Assembly (NCBI GenBank): GCA_020161795.1
Contig: JAIUOR010000033.1
Span: 112,379 to 176,378 of the forward strand
DNA: 64,000 nucleotides
Reading direction: 5' to 3'
Origin: Actinomycetota bacterium
GTDB taxonomy: Bacteria > Actinomycetota > Actinomycetes > Propionibacteriales > Propionibacteriaceae
Positions 34,517-43,187 of this stretch are shown piece by piece; within the stretch, counting starts at the first letter, position 1; the number at the start of each line of letters is the position of its first letter. Both the position numbers and the translations under genes were made by a program. The notes beneath the pieces are model-generated. The model did not search any database, was not told where the DNA came from, and saw nothing but the letters and a program-made list of their open reading frames with translations.

Positions 34517-34564
34517 GGACAGGGGACGGTTCTCCGTCCCGGGACAAGGAACCGTCCCCTGTCC
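34517..34564. repeat. 48-nt complex palindrome between cydB and cydDC
   Basis: Two 16-bp arms (GGACAGGGGACGGTTC and its exact reverse complement) enclose an inner palindrome GTCCCGGGAC. An alternative 7-bp hairpin GGGACGG/CCGTCCC is also possible. The GGGACGGTTC core is of the kind found in dispersed palindromic repeats. Inside the operon it could reduce or process the cydDC part of the transcript. Confidence 0.7.
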
Positions 34565-34574
34565 CGCTGACACG

Positions 34575-35651
<1,077 letters not shown>

Positions 35652-35661
35652 CGCGATCTCC

Positions 35662-37182
35662 TCAGTAGGCGAAGCTCAGCGGAGCGTCGTCGTCGGTGAT
35701 GACTTCTGGCTCGACCACATCAGGTAGTCCGAGCTTGATGTACTTCAGCAGCAGCCGCACCTCGACCACGGCCAGCGCTCCGTAGATCAGCGTGAACAGC
35801 ACCATGGTGGTGCCCATCTCGAAGGCGCTCACCCCCGGTGAGACGCCGGACGCGGTGGTCAGCACGCCGTTGACCAGGAAGGGCTGGCGCCCCATCTCGG
35901 TGAAGATCCAGCCGAAGGAGTTGGCGAACAGCGGTGACAGTGGGGCGGCGAGCATCAGGCCGGTCCACCACCAGGACTGCTTGGGCAGCCGTCCTTTGCG
36001 CAGCATGAACAGGGTCAGCGCCGCGATCCCCATGCCCAGGAAGCCCAAGCCCATCATCAGCCGGAAGGTCCAGTAGGTGACCGGGATGTTCGGCACCCAG
36101 TCGTTGACGCCCAGGGCGTCCAGCCGGGGGCGGGCGTTCACCTGCAGCGGGTTGTCCGGGTCCTGGATGCGGCCGGCGGTGAACTCGTCGCGCAGGTCGT
36201 TGATGCCCTCGACCTTGCCGTCCCAGGTACCGGTGGCCAGGAAGGAGAGCAGGCAGGGAACCTTGGGTGCCGACCAGACTTCGCGGCTGCCATCCAGGCT
36301 GCCGATGGTCAGAATGGAGAAGTCGGCGCAGGAACCGTCCCCGCCCTCGCTCACCCAGAGCGCCTCGGCGGCGGCCATCTTCATCGGCTGCACCTCGGTC
36401 ATGATCTTGCCCTGGATGTCGCCGGTGACGATGATGCCGACGCTGGCCACCAGCAGCACCCAGGCGCCGAACTTGGTGGCGAAGCGGTGGGCGCCCAGAT
36501 CCTCGACCTGCCGGGCGCTCAGCTCACCGGCCTGCTGGGCGGTGCGCAGCTTCGACAGGTGCCAGCCGCTGATGCCCATCACGAAGCCGCCGGCCACCAT
36601 GTATGCGGCGAACAGCACGTGCGGCAGGGTGACCAGTGCCACCGGATTGGTCAGGACGGCGCCCAGGCTGGCCATCTCGGCGCGGTCGGTGGCGGGGTTG
36701 AACACCGCGCCCACCGGGTTCTGCATCCAGGAGTTGGCGGCCAGGATGAAGATCGCCGACAGCATCGTCCCGATCGCGGCCAGCCAGATGCACATCAGGT
36801 GCAGCTTCTTGGGCAGCCGGTCCCAGCCGAAGATCCACAGGCCCAGGAAGACCGACTCCAGGAAGAACGCCAGCAGCGCCTCCAGCGCCAGCGGGGCGCC
36901 GAAGATGTCGCCGACGAAGCGGGAGTACTCGCTCCAGTTCATCCCGAACTGGAACTCCTGCACGATGCCGGTGACCACGCCCATCGCGAAGTTGATCAGG
37001 AACAGCTTCCCGAAGAACTTGGTCAGCCGCAGATAGCGGACATTGCCGGTGCGGTTCCAGATGGTTTGCAGGATCGCGACCAGCATGGAGAGGGCGATCG
37101 TGATCGGCACGAAGAAGTAGTGGTAGACGGTGGTAATCCCGAACTGCCACCTGGCTAGGGTTTCCGGTGTCACACCCGGCAT
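35662..37182 (-). CDS. cydA: Cytochrome bd quinol oxidase subunit I
   Basis: The 506-residue protein has the heme-ligand region RWQFGITTVYHYFFVP (His21), the WMQNPVGAVF block, a LPHVLFAAYMVAGG ligand helix and the GRQPFLVNG motif near heme b558. The hydrophilic Q-loop is of the short type. The start codon lies 3 nt from a BlaI-type operator, and a GTG three codons further in could be an alternative leaderless start. Confidence 0.95.
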   Translation of the reverse strand: MPGVTPETLARWQFGITTVYHYFFVPITIALSMLVAILQTIWNRTGNVRYLRLTKFFGKLFLINFAMGVVTGIVQEFQFGMNWSEYSRFVGDIFGAPLALEALLAFFLESVFLGLWIFGWDRLPKKLHLMCIWLAAIGTMLSAIFILAANSWMQNPVGAVFNPATDRAEMASLGAVLTNPVALVTLPHVLFAAYMVAGGFVMGISGWHLSKLRTAQQAGELSARQVEDLGAHRFATKFGAWVLLVASVGIIVTGDIQGKIMTEVQPMKMAAAEALWVSEGGDGSCADFSILTIGSLDGSREVWSAPKVPCLLSFLATGTWDGKVEGINDLRDEFTAGRIQDPDNPLQVNARPRLDALGVNDWVPNIPVTYWTFRLMMGLGFLGMGIAALTLFMLRKGRLPKQSWWWTGLMLAAPLSPLFANSFGWIFTEMGRQPFLVNGVLTTASGVSPGVSAFEMGTTMVLFTLIYGALAVVEVRLLLKYIKLGLPDVVEPEVITDDDAPLSFAY

Positions 37183-37184
37183 CC

Positions 37185-37201
37185 TACTATCGCGTGTCGT
37201 A
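37185..37201. promoter_or_regulatory. BlaI-type operator 1, next to cydA
   Basis: TACTATCGCGTGTCGTA has the form TACTA-N5-TGTCGTA and is matched by the second site at 37254. It lies at the cydA start codon, over its probable promoter. It resembles the TAC-type half-sites bound by BlaI/MecI regulators. Confidence 0.6.
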
Positions 37202-37253
37202 GTTCGGTGGGTGATGAGATCCGAAACCCCGGGTCAAGTCGACCCGGTGGCTC

Positions 37254-37270
37254 TACTACGTGATGTCGTA
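37254..37270. promoter_or_regulatory. BlaI-type operator 2, next to the BlaI-like gene
   Basis: TACTACGTGATGTCGTA repeats the TACTA-N5-TGTCGTA pattern 69 bp from site 1. It lies 30 nt before the BlaI-like ATG, so the regulator probably represses itself as well as cydABDC. Confidence 0.6.
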
Positions 37271-37299
37271 TTCTGGGTGACCTGCCCTATCATGGCCCA

Positions 37300-37608
37300 A
37301 TGCCGGTATTGGGCGAGCTCGAGAACGCCGTGATGGAGATCCTGTGGGTCCATCGCGAGCCCATGCCGGTGCGCGATGTCCACGAGCTGCTCGCCCGGCG
37401 GCGGGATCTGGCCTACACGACGGTGATGACAGTGCTCGACCGGTTGAGCAAGAAGGGCATCGCCAACCGTGAGCTCCAGGGCCGGGCCTGGTTGTACAGC
37501 CCGGCGCGGACCCGGGTCGAGCTCGTCACCGCGGAAGTGCAGGATCTGCTGGCCTGGCTGTCGCCCGAGGAACGCGCCCGCGTCCTGGCCGAACTCGACC
37601 GGATCTAG
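37300..37608 (+). CDS. BlaI/MecI/CopY-family repressor
   Basis: The 102-residue winged-helix protein begins MPVLGELENAVMEILW and carries PVRDVHELLARRRDLAYTTVMTVLDRLSKKG, the typical DNA-binding domain. It has only a short dimerisation part and no BlaR1-type sensor gene beside it. Divergent placement and the two shared operators indicate control of the cytochrome bd operon. The inducing signal is unknown. Confidence 0.83.
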   Translation: MPVLGELENAVMEILWVHREPMPVRDVHELLARRRDLAYTTVMTVLDRLSKKGIANRELQGRAWLYSPARTRVELVTAEVQDLLAWLSPEERARVLAELDRI

Positions 37609-37718
37609 ACGCGCCCAACAGGCGGCCGGCTGCGGCGTCCTTTCCTGATCCACGTCTTCCGGAGACCTGATTCGTCCCCGCGGGGGATCGCTCCTGGGAG
37701 TCGCGGGCCGGCACCGGC

Positions 37719-37749
37719 TTGACCTTGTCACTGTGACAGGGTTTCTACT
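37719..37749 (+). promoter_or_regulatory. MerR-type promoter with 19-bp spacer
   Basis: TTGACC (37719-37724) and TCTACT (37744-37749) are separated by 19 bp. The spacer region holds the near-perfect palindrome CCTTGTCAC-T-GTGACAGGG. This overlong spacer with a central dyad is the hallmark of MerR-activated promoters. It lies in front of the HEAT/MerR operon, so it is probably autoregulatory. Confidence 0.65.
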
Positions 37750-37769
37750 GGTGTGCGGAGGTGGTCACC

Positions 37770-38450
37770 ATGACCCGGCACGAACCCGATCGATCGCGCG
37801 TGCAGCGCGCGCTGACGTCCGACGACCCGTCGACCCGCCTGCAGGCCGCCCTCTTCGCGGGCACCCATCCCGGCATCCTGCCGGCTGAGGTGCTGATCGA
37901 GCGTTGCGCGGTCGAACCGGACTTCTTCGCCCGCGACACGCTGAGCTGGGCGCTGACCCGGTACGACCGCGCCGTCACCCTCGACCGGCTGCTGGCCGAG
38001 TTGGGCTCGGCCATTCCGCAGGCTCGGAGCCAGGCCCTGCACACGCTCTCCAAGATCGGCGACAAGCGGGCCTGGGGCGCGGTGGCCGGCTTCGTGCGGG
38101 ATCCGGACGACGAGATCGCCCGTGCCGCCTGGCGCGCGGCGGCGGCGCTCGTCCCGGATGGCGAGCAGGGTCGGCTGGCGGGCTCACTGGTCACCCAGCT
38201 CGGCCGCGGGAGCTCCGATCTCCAGCGGAGCCTCAGCCGTGCCCTCGTCGCCCTCGGCGCGGCCGCCGAACCGGCCGTCGCGGGGGCGAGGAATCACCGC
38301 GACCAGCGGGTGCGGGCTCACGCGATCGCCACCGAACGGCTCCTGCGGGATCCCGACGAGCAATTCGCCGCCGCCCTGGCGGAGGCCAACCGGATCCTCG
38401 CGCTGCGCGGTGCGCCAACCGTTCCGGAGGCCGCCGATGCTGATCGGTGA
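37770..38450 (+). CDS. HEAT-repeat protein
   Basis: The 226-residue soluble protein consists of repeated paired helices of the HEAT/PBS-lyase type (DPSTRLQAALFAG, QARSQALHTLSKIGD, DDEIARAAWRAAAAL, SDLQRSLSRALVALG, DQRVRAHAIATERLL). It has no catalytic motif. The ATG at 37770 sits 7 nt behind GGAGGT. It overlaps the MerR-HEAT gene by 14 nt and probably binds it or shares a ligand with it. Confidence 0.72.
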   Translation: MTRHEPDRSRVQRALTSDDPSTRLQAALFAGTHPGILPAEVLIERCAVEPDFFARDTLSWALTRYDRAVTLDRLLAELGSAIPQARSQALHTLSKIGDKRAWGAVAGFVRDPDDEIARAAWRAAAALVPDGEQGRLAGSLVTQLGRGSSDLQRSLSRALVALGAAAEPAVAGARNHRDQRVRAHAIATERLLRDPDEQFAAALAEANRILALRGAPTVPEAADADR

Positions 38451-39447
38451 GCTCGCCGAGCGCTGCGGGATCAGCGCGCGGATGCTGCGCCACTACGACC
38501 GGATCGGGCTGGTCTCCCCGACCGACCGCACCGCGGGCGGGTACCGGGAGTACTCTCCCGAGGACGTCCGCCGGCTGTTCCACGTGGAGGGACTGCGGTC
38601 CCTCGGCCTGAGCCTGCACGAGATCTCCGAGGTACTCGCCGATCTCTCCTTCGATCCGGCGGCGATGGTCGAGGATCTCATCTCGCGCACGCGGGAACGG
38701 CTGCGGCAGGACGAGGAACTCCTCGGCCGGCTGGCGCAGGTGCGAGCCAGCGACGCCACCGCATGGTCGGACGTGCTGCGCACGATCGGGCTGCTCCGTG
38801 GGCTCCACGCAGAAGACCCTTCGGCGCGGCTGCGGTTCGCGCTCTCCCATGCCGGCGAGCTCACCGCCGACGCCGCCACGCTCGCCGAGGCGGCGCTGAA
38901 CGAGGCCGATCCCCAGGTCGCCGGCGCGCTCTACTGGGCACTCGCGCGGACCGGCGATCGCGCCCTTCCCGTGCTGGCGGACGCCCTGGAGTCGCCCGAC
39001 GCCGACCGGCGGCGACACGCCGCCACCGCGCTGGCGAAGCTCGGCTCTCCCCAGGCGACGGCCGTGCTGGCGGGGGCCTTTCGCAGCGCGGATCCGCTCG
39101 TCGCCGCCCGTGCCACGCTCGCACGCGGCCGGCTGGGGAAGATGGACGCCGTGCCGGGGCTGGTCGCCCTGGTCGTTGAAGGACGAGACGACGTCGAGGC
39201 TACGGACGTACTCGGCCAACTCGCCGGCGAGCCCTCCCGAGCGGACGAGATCGCCGCAGCCATCGCCGGCGAGGTGCCGGGCGCGACTGCCGAAGCTCGG
39301 CAGCGTCTGGCGACCGCGCTCAGGGAACTCCCGGGCTCGCTGGCCGAGTCGATCCTGTCCACCCTGGCCACCGATGCCGACCACGGCGTCTCGGTCACCG
39401 CTTCCTTCCTGCTCCGCGAGCGCCGATCGTCCACCGGCAACGGGTAG
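38437..39447 (+). CDS. MerR-family regulator with C-terminal HEAT repeats
   Basis: The 336-residue protein starts with a MerR domain (LIGELAERCGISARMLRHYDRIGLV, residues about 2-70) and a coiled coil (ISRTRERLRQDEELLGRL). About 210 residues of HEAT-like repeats follow (LRFALSHAG..., ADRRRHAATALAKLGS, DPLVAARATLARGRLG). Ordinary MerR proteins end in a short effector domain, so a HEAT solenoid as sensor is unusual. Its likely target is the MerR-type promoter at 37719. The effector is unknown. Confidence 0.78.
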   Translation: MLIGELAERCGISARMLRHYDRIGLVSPTDRTAGGYREYSPEDVRRLFHVEGLRSLGLSLHEISEVLADLSFDPAAMVEDLISRTRERLRQDEELLGRLAQVRASDATAWSDVLRTIGLLRGLHAEDPSARLRFALSHAGELTADAATLAEAALNEADPQVAGALYWALARTGDRALPVLADALESPDADRRRHAATALAKLGSPQATAVLAGAFRSADPLVAARATLARGRLGKMDAVPGLVALVVEGRDDVEATDVLGQLAGEPSRADEIAAAIAGEVPGATAEARQRLATALRELPGSLAESILSTLATDADHGVSVTASFLLRERRSSTGNG

Positions 39448-39604
39448 GACGAACCGGTTGTCCTGGTGCGTCCTGCTGGCGGAACCCGCCGGATCGTACG
39501 GCGCCGCCGCGGTCATGCCCGCCGGGCCACCCTGGCCGGTCCGCCCTCGCGGCGAGCACAATACCCAGCAGGTCGTCACGGTCGGTGAAGCTGAGGAGAA
39601 CGCC

Positions 39605-40165
39605 ATGGAGTGGTACACGCCGTTCATCACGATGGACATCGGATTGCTCGAGAAGGTGCTGCGGACGATCGTGGTCTACCTGGCGATCGCCATCCTGTTG
39701 CGGGTCGCCGGCCGTCGGCTGATGGCGCAGATGAACTCTCTGGATCTGGTGGTCGTGCTGCTGCTGAGCAACGTCGTGCAGAACGCCATCATCGGCCCGG
39801 ACAACTCCGTGCTCGGCGCGCTGATCGGCGCCGTGGTGCTGATCGGGTTCGATCTGCTGCTGGATCTGCTGACCCAGCGCAGCCGCTGGCTGCGCCACCT
39901 GCTGGAGGGCCGTTCGATCACCCTGGTGCGAGAAGGGCATGCCGACCGGGCCGCGCTGCGGAGGGTCGGGATCCGGGATCGGGAACTCGCCCTGGCGCTG
40001 AGCCGGCAGGGCGTCGACAAGGTCTCCCAGGTGCAGGCGGCCAGCCTGGAACCAGCCGGCGACCTGCTGATCGATCTTCTGCCCGGCGAACGTCCGGCCT
40101 CCCGCGACGACCTGGCTGCCGCGGTGGCCGAGTTGAAGGCCCTGATCGCCCAGGGCCGCGGATGA
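39605..40165 (+). CDS. DUF421 (YetF-like) membrane protein
   Basis: The 186-residue protein has three N-terminal helices (about residues 18-82) with RVAGRRLMAQMNSLDLVVVLLLSNVVQNAII. A cytoplasmic DUF421 domain follows (ITLVREGHADRAALRRVGI). The ATG at 39605 follows GAGGAG by 7 nt. DUF421 proteins are widespread and their function is not settled. Confidence 0.8.
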   Translation: MEWYTPFITMDIGLLEKVLRTIVVYLAIAILLRVAGRRLMAQMNSLDLVVVLLLSNVVQNAIIGPDNSVLGALIGAVVLIGFDLLLDLLTQRSRWLRHLLEGRSITLVREGHADRAALRRVGIRDRELALALSRQGVDKVSQVQAASLEPAGDLLIDLLPGERPASRDDLAAAVAELKALIAQGRG

Positions 40166-40198
40166 CTTCACCGCCACTTTCTGCGATATGACGACTCT

Positions 40199-40217
40199 GG
40201 CCGACAGGGCGTCGGCC
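40199..40217. terminator. Hairpin between DUF421 and YhfC-like genes
   Basis: A perfect 7-bp stem GGCCGAC/GTCGGCC with loop AGGGC lies between the two convergent stop codons and can serve both strands. Confidence 0.5.
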
Positions 40218-40224
40218 AACGCCA

Positions 40225-41058
40225 CTACGTGGCGACGAGCGATGGTGGGTTCGCGGCGTCGGGCTGTGAGAACCAGCGGCGTGCGGCCATGATGCCGAAC
40301 CACAGCGCCACCGCGATCACTGCGAGCAGGAACTCGACCAGCAGCGCCGGCCAGCCGGCGGACAGGCCCAGCACGGCCAGCAGGTTGAACGATCCGTGCA
40401 GGGCCACCGCTACCAGCCAGGCGATCAGCTTGCGGCCGTGGACGACCCCGGCCAGCACGATGACCGAGCAGGCCACGTGCAGGCTGATCGCGCTCAACCG
40501 CTCGGCACCCGCGAGCAGGAACGCCGATGGCGCGGTCGTGGTCAGGGCGTCGAACACCTGGGTCGCGGCCTCGGCCGGGAGTTGGGCGGCGATGGTGGGC
40601 CACTGGCCGATGTTGATCAGCGCCGCCATCACGAGGTTGTTGACCATGGCGAGGCCGACGAGCGCGATCGCTTCGATGCCGCCGTGACCGAAGCCGAAGG
40701 TCACCCCGTCGATCCAGCGGTGGAACGCCTTCAGCAGCAACAGCATCATCACCAGTCGCCCGGTCTCCTCGAAGAGGCCGGCGGTGTAGCTGGCGACCGG
40801 CCCGGACAGCAGGAAGTCCGAGACGTCCGGTCCCAGGCTGGGGACCACCAGGGTCATCAGCGGGATCCGGGTCAGCAGCTGGGAGACGATGAACGCCAGC
40901 GCCCCGGCCAGGAAAGCCCGCCACATCCCGGGCCACCGCCGTCCGCCTTCGGCATTGCGACGGGTGGCGATCCAGGCGAACGCGCCCAGGGGCACCGCCA
41001 CGCACACCAGGAGGACGGCTGCCATGGCGGTTATCGAGAGCGGGGAGACCACGAACAC
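40225..41058 (-). CDS. YhfC-family glutamic-type intramembrane protease
   Basis: The 277-residue membrane protein has about eight helices. It carries the motifs LFEETGR, GFGHGGIEA, SLHVACSV and LHGSFNLL, whose Glu and His residues lie in membrane segments as in the PrsW/YhfC protease-like families. Substrate unknown. It stands between convergent DUF421 and the exporter genes. Confidence 0.75.
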   Translation of the reverse strand: MFVVSPLSITAMAAVLLVCVAVPLGAFAWIATRRNAEGGRRWPGMWRAFLAGALAFIVSQLLTRIPLMTLVVPSLGPDVSDFLLSGPVASYTAGLFEETGRLVMMLLLLKAFHRWIDGVTFGFGHGGIEAIALVGLAMVNNLVMAALINIGQWPTIAAQLPAEAATQVFDALTTTAPSAFLLAGAERLSAISLHVACSVIVLAGVVHGRKLIAWLVAVALHGSFNLLAVLGLSAGWPALLVEFLLAVIAVALWFGIMAARRWFSQPDAANPPSLVAT

Positions 41059-41102
41059 ACCCTATCCACGGGCCCGGGTCTGCGTCGGGCCGGCCACCCA
41101 GG

Positions 41103-43187
41103 TCAGGCCACCTGCTCCTCGGGCGGTGTCTCGGCGTTCGGATCCTCGGTGAGGGCGGCGGCGAACTGGGCCTGGTAGAGCCGGTAGTAGTGGCCGTGGG
41201 CGGCCAGCAGTTCGTCGTGGGTTCCCTGCTCGACGATCGCGCCGTGCCGCATCACCAGGATGACGTCCGCGTCGCGGATCGTGGAGAGCCGGTGGGCGAT
41301 CACGAACGACGTCCGATCGGCCCGCAGCTTCTTCATCGCCCGCTGGACGAGCAACTCGGTGCGGGTGTCGACCGAACTGGTCGCCTCGTCCAGGATCAGC
41401 AGCGACGGCTCGGAGAGGAAGGCCCGGGCGATCGTGATCAGCTGCTTCTCGCCGGCCGACAGGTTGGACGCCTCCTCGTCGATCACCGTGTCGTAGCCGT
41501 CCGGCAGCGAGTGGACGAACCGGTCGACGTAGGCCGCCTTGGCCGCGGCCAGGATCTCCGCCTCGGTCGCGCCCTCCTTGCCGTAGGCGATGTTGTCCCG
41601 GATCGTGCCGCCGAACAGCCAGGTGTCCTGCAACACCATGCCGATGTGGCCGCGCAGTTCTCGCCGCGGGACGACCGAGATGTCGACCCCGTCCAGCGTG
41701 ATCCGTCCTGATTGCAGGTCGTAGAACCGCAGGATGAGGTTCACCAGGGTGGTCTTGCCGGCACCGGTCGGGCCGACGATCGCGACTGTCGAGCCCGGCT
41801 CGGCGACCAGCGACAGGCCGGTGATCAGGGGCTTCGCCGGGTCGTAGCTGAAGTCGACGTCCTCGAACGCCACCCGTCCGCCGTTGACGACCAGCGTGCC
41901 GTCGGCGTCCGCCGGCTCCTCCTCGGCGTCCAGCACCTCGAAGACCCGCTCGGCCGAGGCGACGCCCGACTGCAGCAGGTTGGCCATCGACGCCAGCTGG
42001 GTGATCGGCTGGGTGAACATCCGGGAGTACTGGATGAACGCCTGCACGGCGCCCAGGCCCAGCGTGCCGGCAGCCACCTGCAGGCCGCCCACCACGGCGA
42101 TGACGACGTAGTTGAGGTTCCCGACGAAGAACATCACCGGCATGATGATCCCGGAGATGAATTGGGCACCGAAGGAGGCGTCGAAGAGCTCCTCGTTCTT
42201 GGCCTTGAACTGGCTCAACGTCTCCCGCTGGCGTCCGAAGACGGTCACCAGGTCGTGGCCGGTGTAGGTCTCCTCGATCTGGGAGTTGAGCTCACCGGTC
42301 GACTTCCAGGTCTTGGCGAAGAGCCGCTGCGACCGCTTGCCGATCACCATGGTGATGCCCATCGCGATCGGGATCGTGACCAGCGCCACCACCGCCAGCA
42401 GCGGTGAGACCCAGAACATCATGAACAGCACGCCGAGCAGCAGGAAGATGTTCGACAGCACCTGCGACAGGGTCTGCTGCAGCGACTGGGCGACGTTGTC
42501 GACGTCGTTGGTCACCCGGCTGAGCAGTTCGCCGCGGGGCTGGTTGTCGAAGTACTTCAGCGGCAGCCGGCCGATCTTGGACGAGACCTGCTCGCGCATC
42601 CGGTAGACCGAGCGCTGCACGACGCCGTTGATCAGCAGGCCGGAGCCCCAGCTCAGCAACGCGGCGGCGAGGTACAGCCCCAGCGCGAGCGCCAGCACCC
42701 GGGCGACGGCGGCGAAGTCGACGCCAGTGCCCTTCACGACGTGACCGGTGAAGATCAGGTCGGTGGCCTGGCCCAGGATCATCGGGCCCACCGACGAGCC
42801 GAGGGTGGAGACGATGATCATCGCGATCACCAGCCAGATCTTCGGCAGCTCCGGGCCGAGATTGCCCAGCAGCCGGCGCAGCGAGGGGCCGAAGCTGATG
42901 GCCTTCTCGCCCGACCCCACGCCGCCCATCGGGCCGTGGCCGGGTCCCCTGCCCATGCCCTGCTGCGGGCCGTACTTGGGGCGGGCGTTGGCCTTGGCGG
43001 GCGGGGTGGCTGGCGCGGCCGTGTCCCCGGCGTCCTGAGTCATGGTGGGCTCGGTCATCCCGGGGTCCCCGCGAAGTTGTTCGGGGGAGCGCAGCGGAGG
43101 AGAAGAACTTTGTGGGGTGGTCATCCCGGGGTCCCCGCGAAGTTGTTCGGGGGAGCGCGGCGGAGGAGAACTTTGTGGGGTGGTCAT
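41103..43187 (-). CDS. ABC exporter subunit (catalytically complete half)
   Basis: The 694-residue half-transporter has six helices (about residues 110-400) and an ATPase domain with GPTGAGKTTL, LSAGEKQL and LILDEATSSVD, so the catalytic Glu is present. Residues 1-43 are two tandem copies of a 21/22-residue unit (MTTPQSS...SPEQLRGDPG). The ATG at 43187 overlaps the upstream stop (ATGA), which supports use of the long form despite in-frame ATGs at 43124 and 43058. With the next gene it forms a heterodimer for drug or lipid export. Confidence 0.85.
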   Translation of the reverse strand: MTTPQSSPPPRSPEQLRGDPGMTTPQSSSPPLRSPEQLRGDPGMTEPTMTQDAGDTAAPATPPAKANARPKYGPQQGMGRGPGHGPMGGVGSGEKAISFGPSLRRLLGNLGPELPKIWLVIAMIIVSTLGSSVGPMILGQATDLIFTGHVVKGTGVDFAAVARVLALALGLYLAAALLSWGSGLLINGVVQRSVYRMREQVSSKIGRLPLKYFDNQPRGELLSRVTNDVDNVAQSLQQTLSQVLSNIFLLLGVLFMMFWVSPLLAVVALVTIPIAMGITMVIGKRSQRLFAKTWKSTGELNSQIEETYTGHDLVTVFGRQRETLSQFKAKNEELFDASFGAQFISGIIMPVMFFVGNLNYVVIAVVGGLQVAAGTLGLGAVQAFIQYSRMFTQPITQLASMANLLQSGVASAERVFEVLDAEEEPADADGTLVVNGGRVAFEDVDFSYDPAKPLITGLSLVAEPGSTVAIVGPTGAGKTTLVNLILRFYDLQSGRITLDGVDISVVPRRELRGHIGMVLQDTWLFGGTIRDNIAYGKEGATEAEILAAAKAAYVDRFVHSLPDGYDTVIDEEASNLSAGEKQLITIARAFLSEPSLLILDEATSSVDTRTELLVQRAMKKLRADRTSFVIAHRLSTIRDADVILVMRHGAIVEQGTHDELLAAHGHYYRLYQAQFAAALTEDPNAETPPEEQVA
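43059..43187 (-). repeat. Tandem duplication at the 5' end of an ABC exporter gene
   Basis: Units of 66 and 63 nt, each starting at an ATG, are nearly identical and differ mainly by one 3-nt insertion and few substitutions. They add 43 residues to the exporter N-terminus and keep the frame. Confidence 0.85.
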
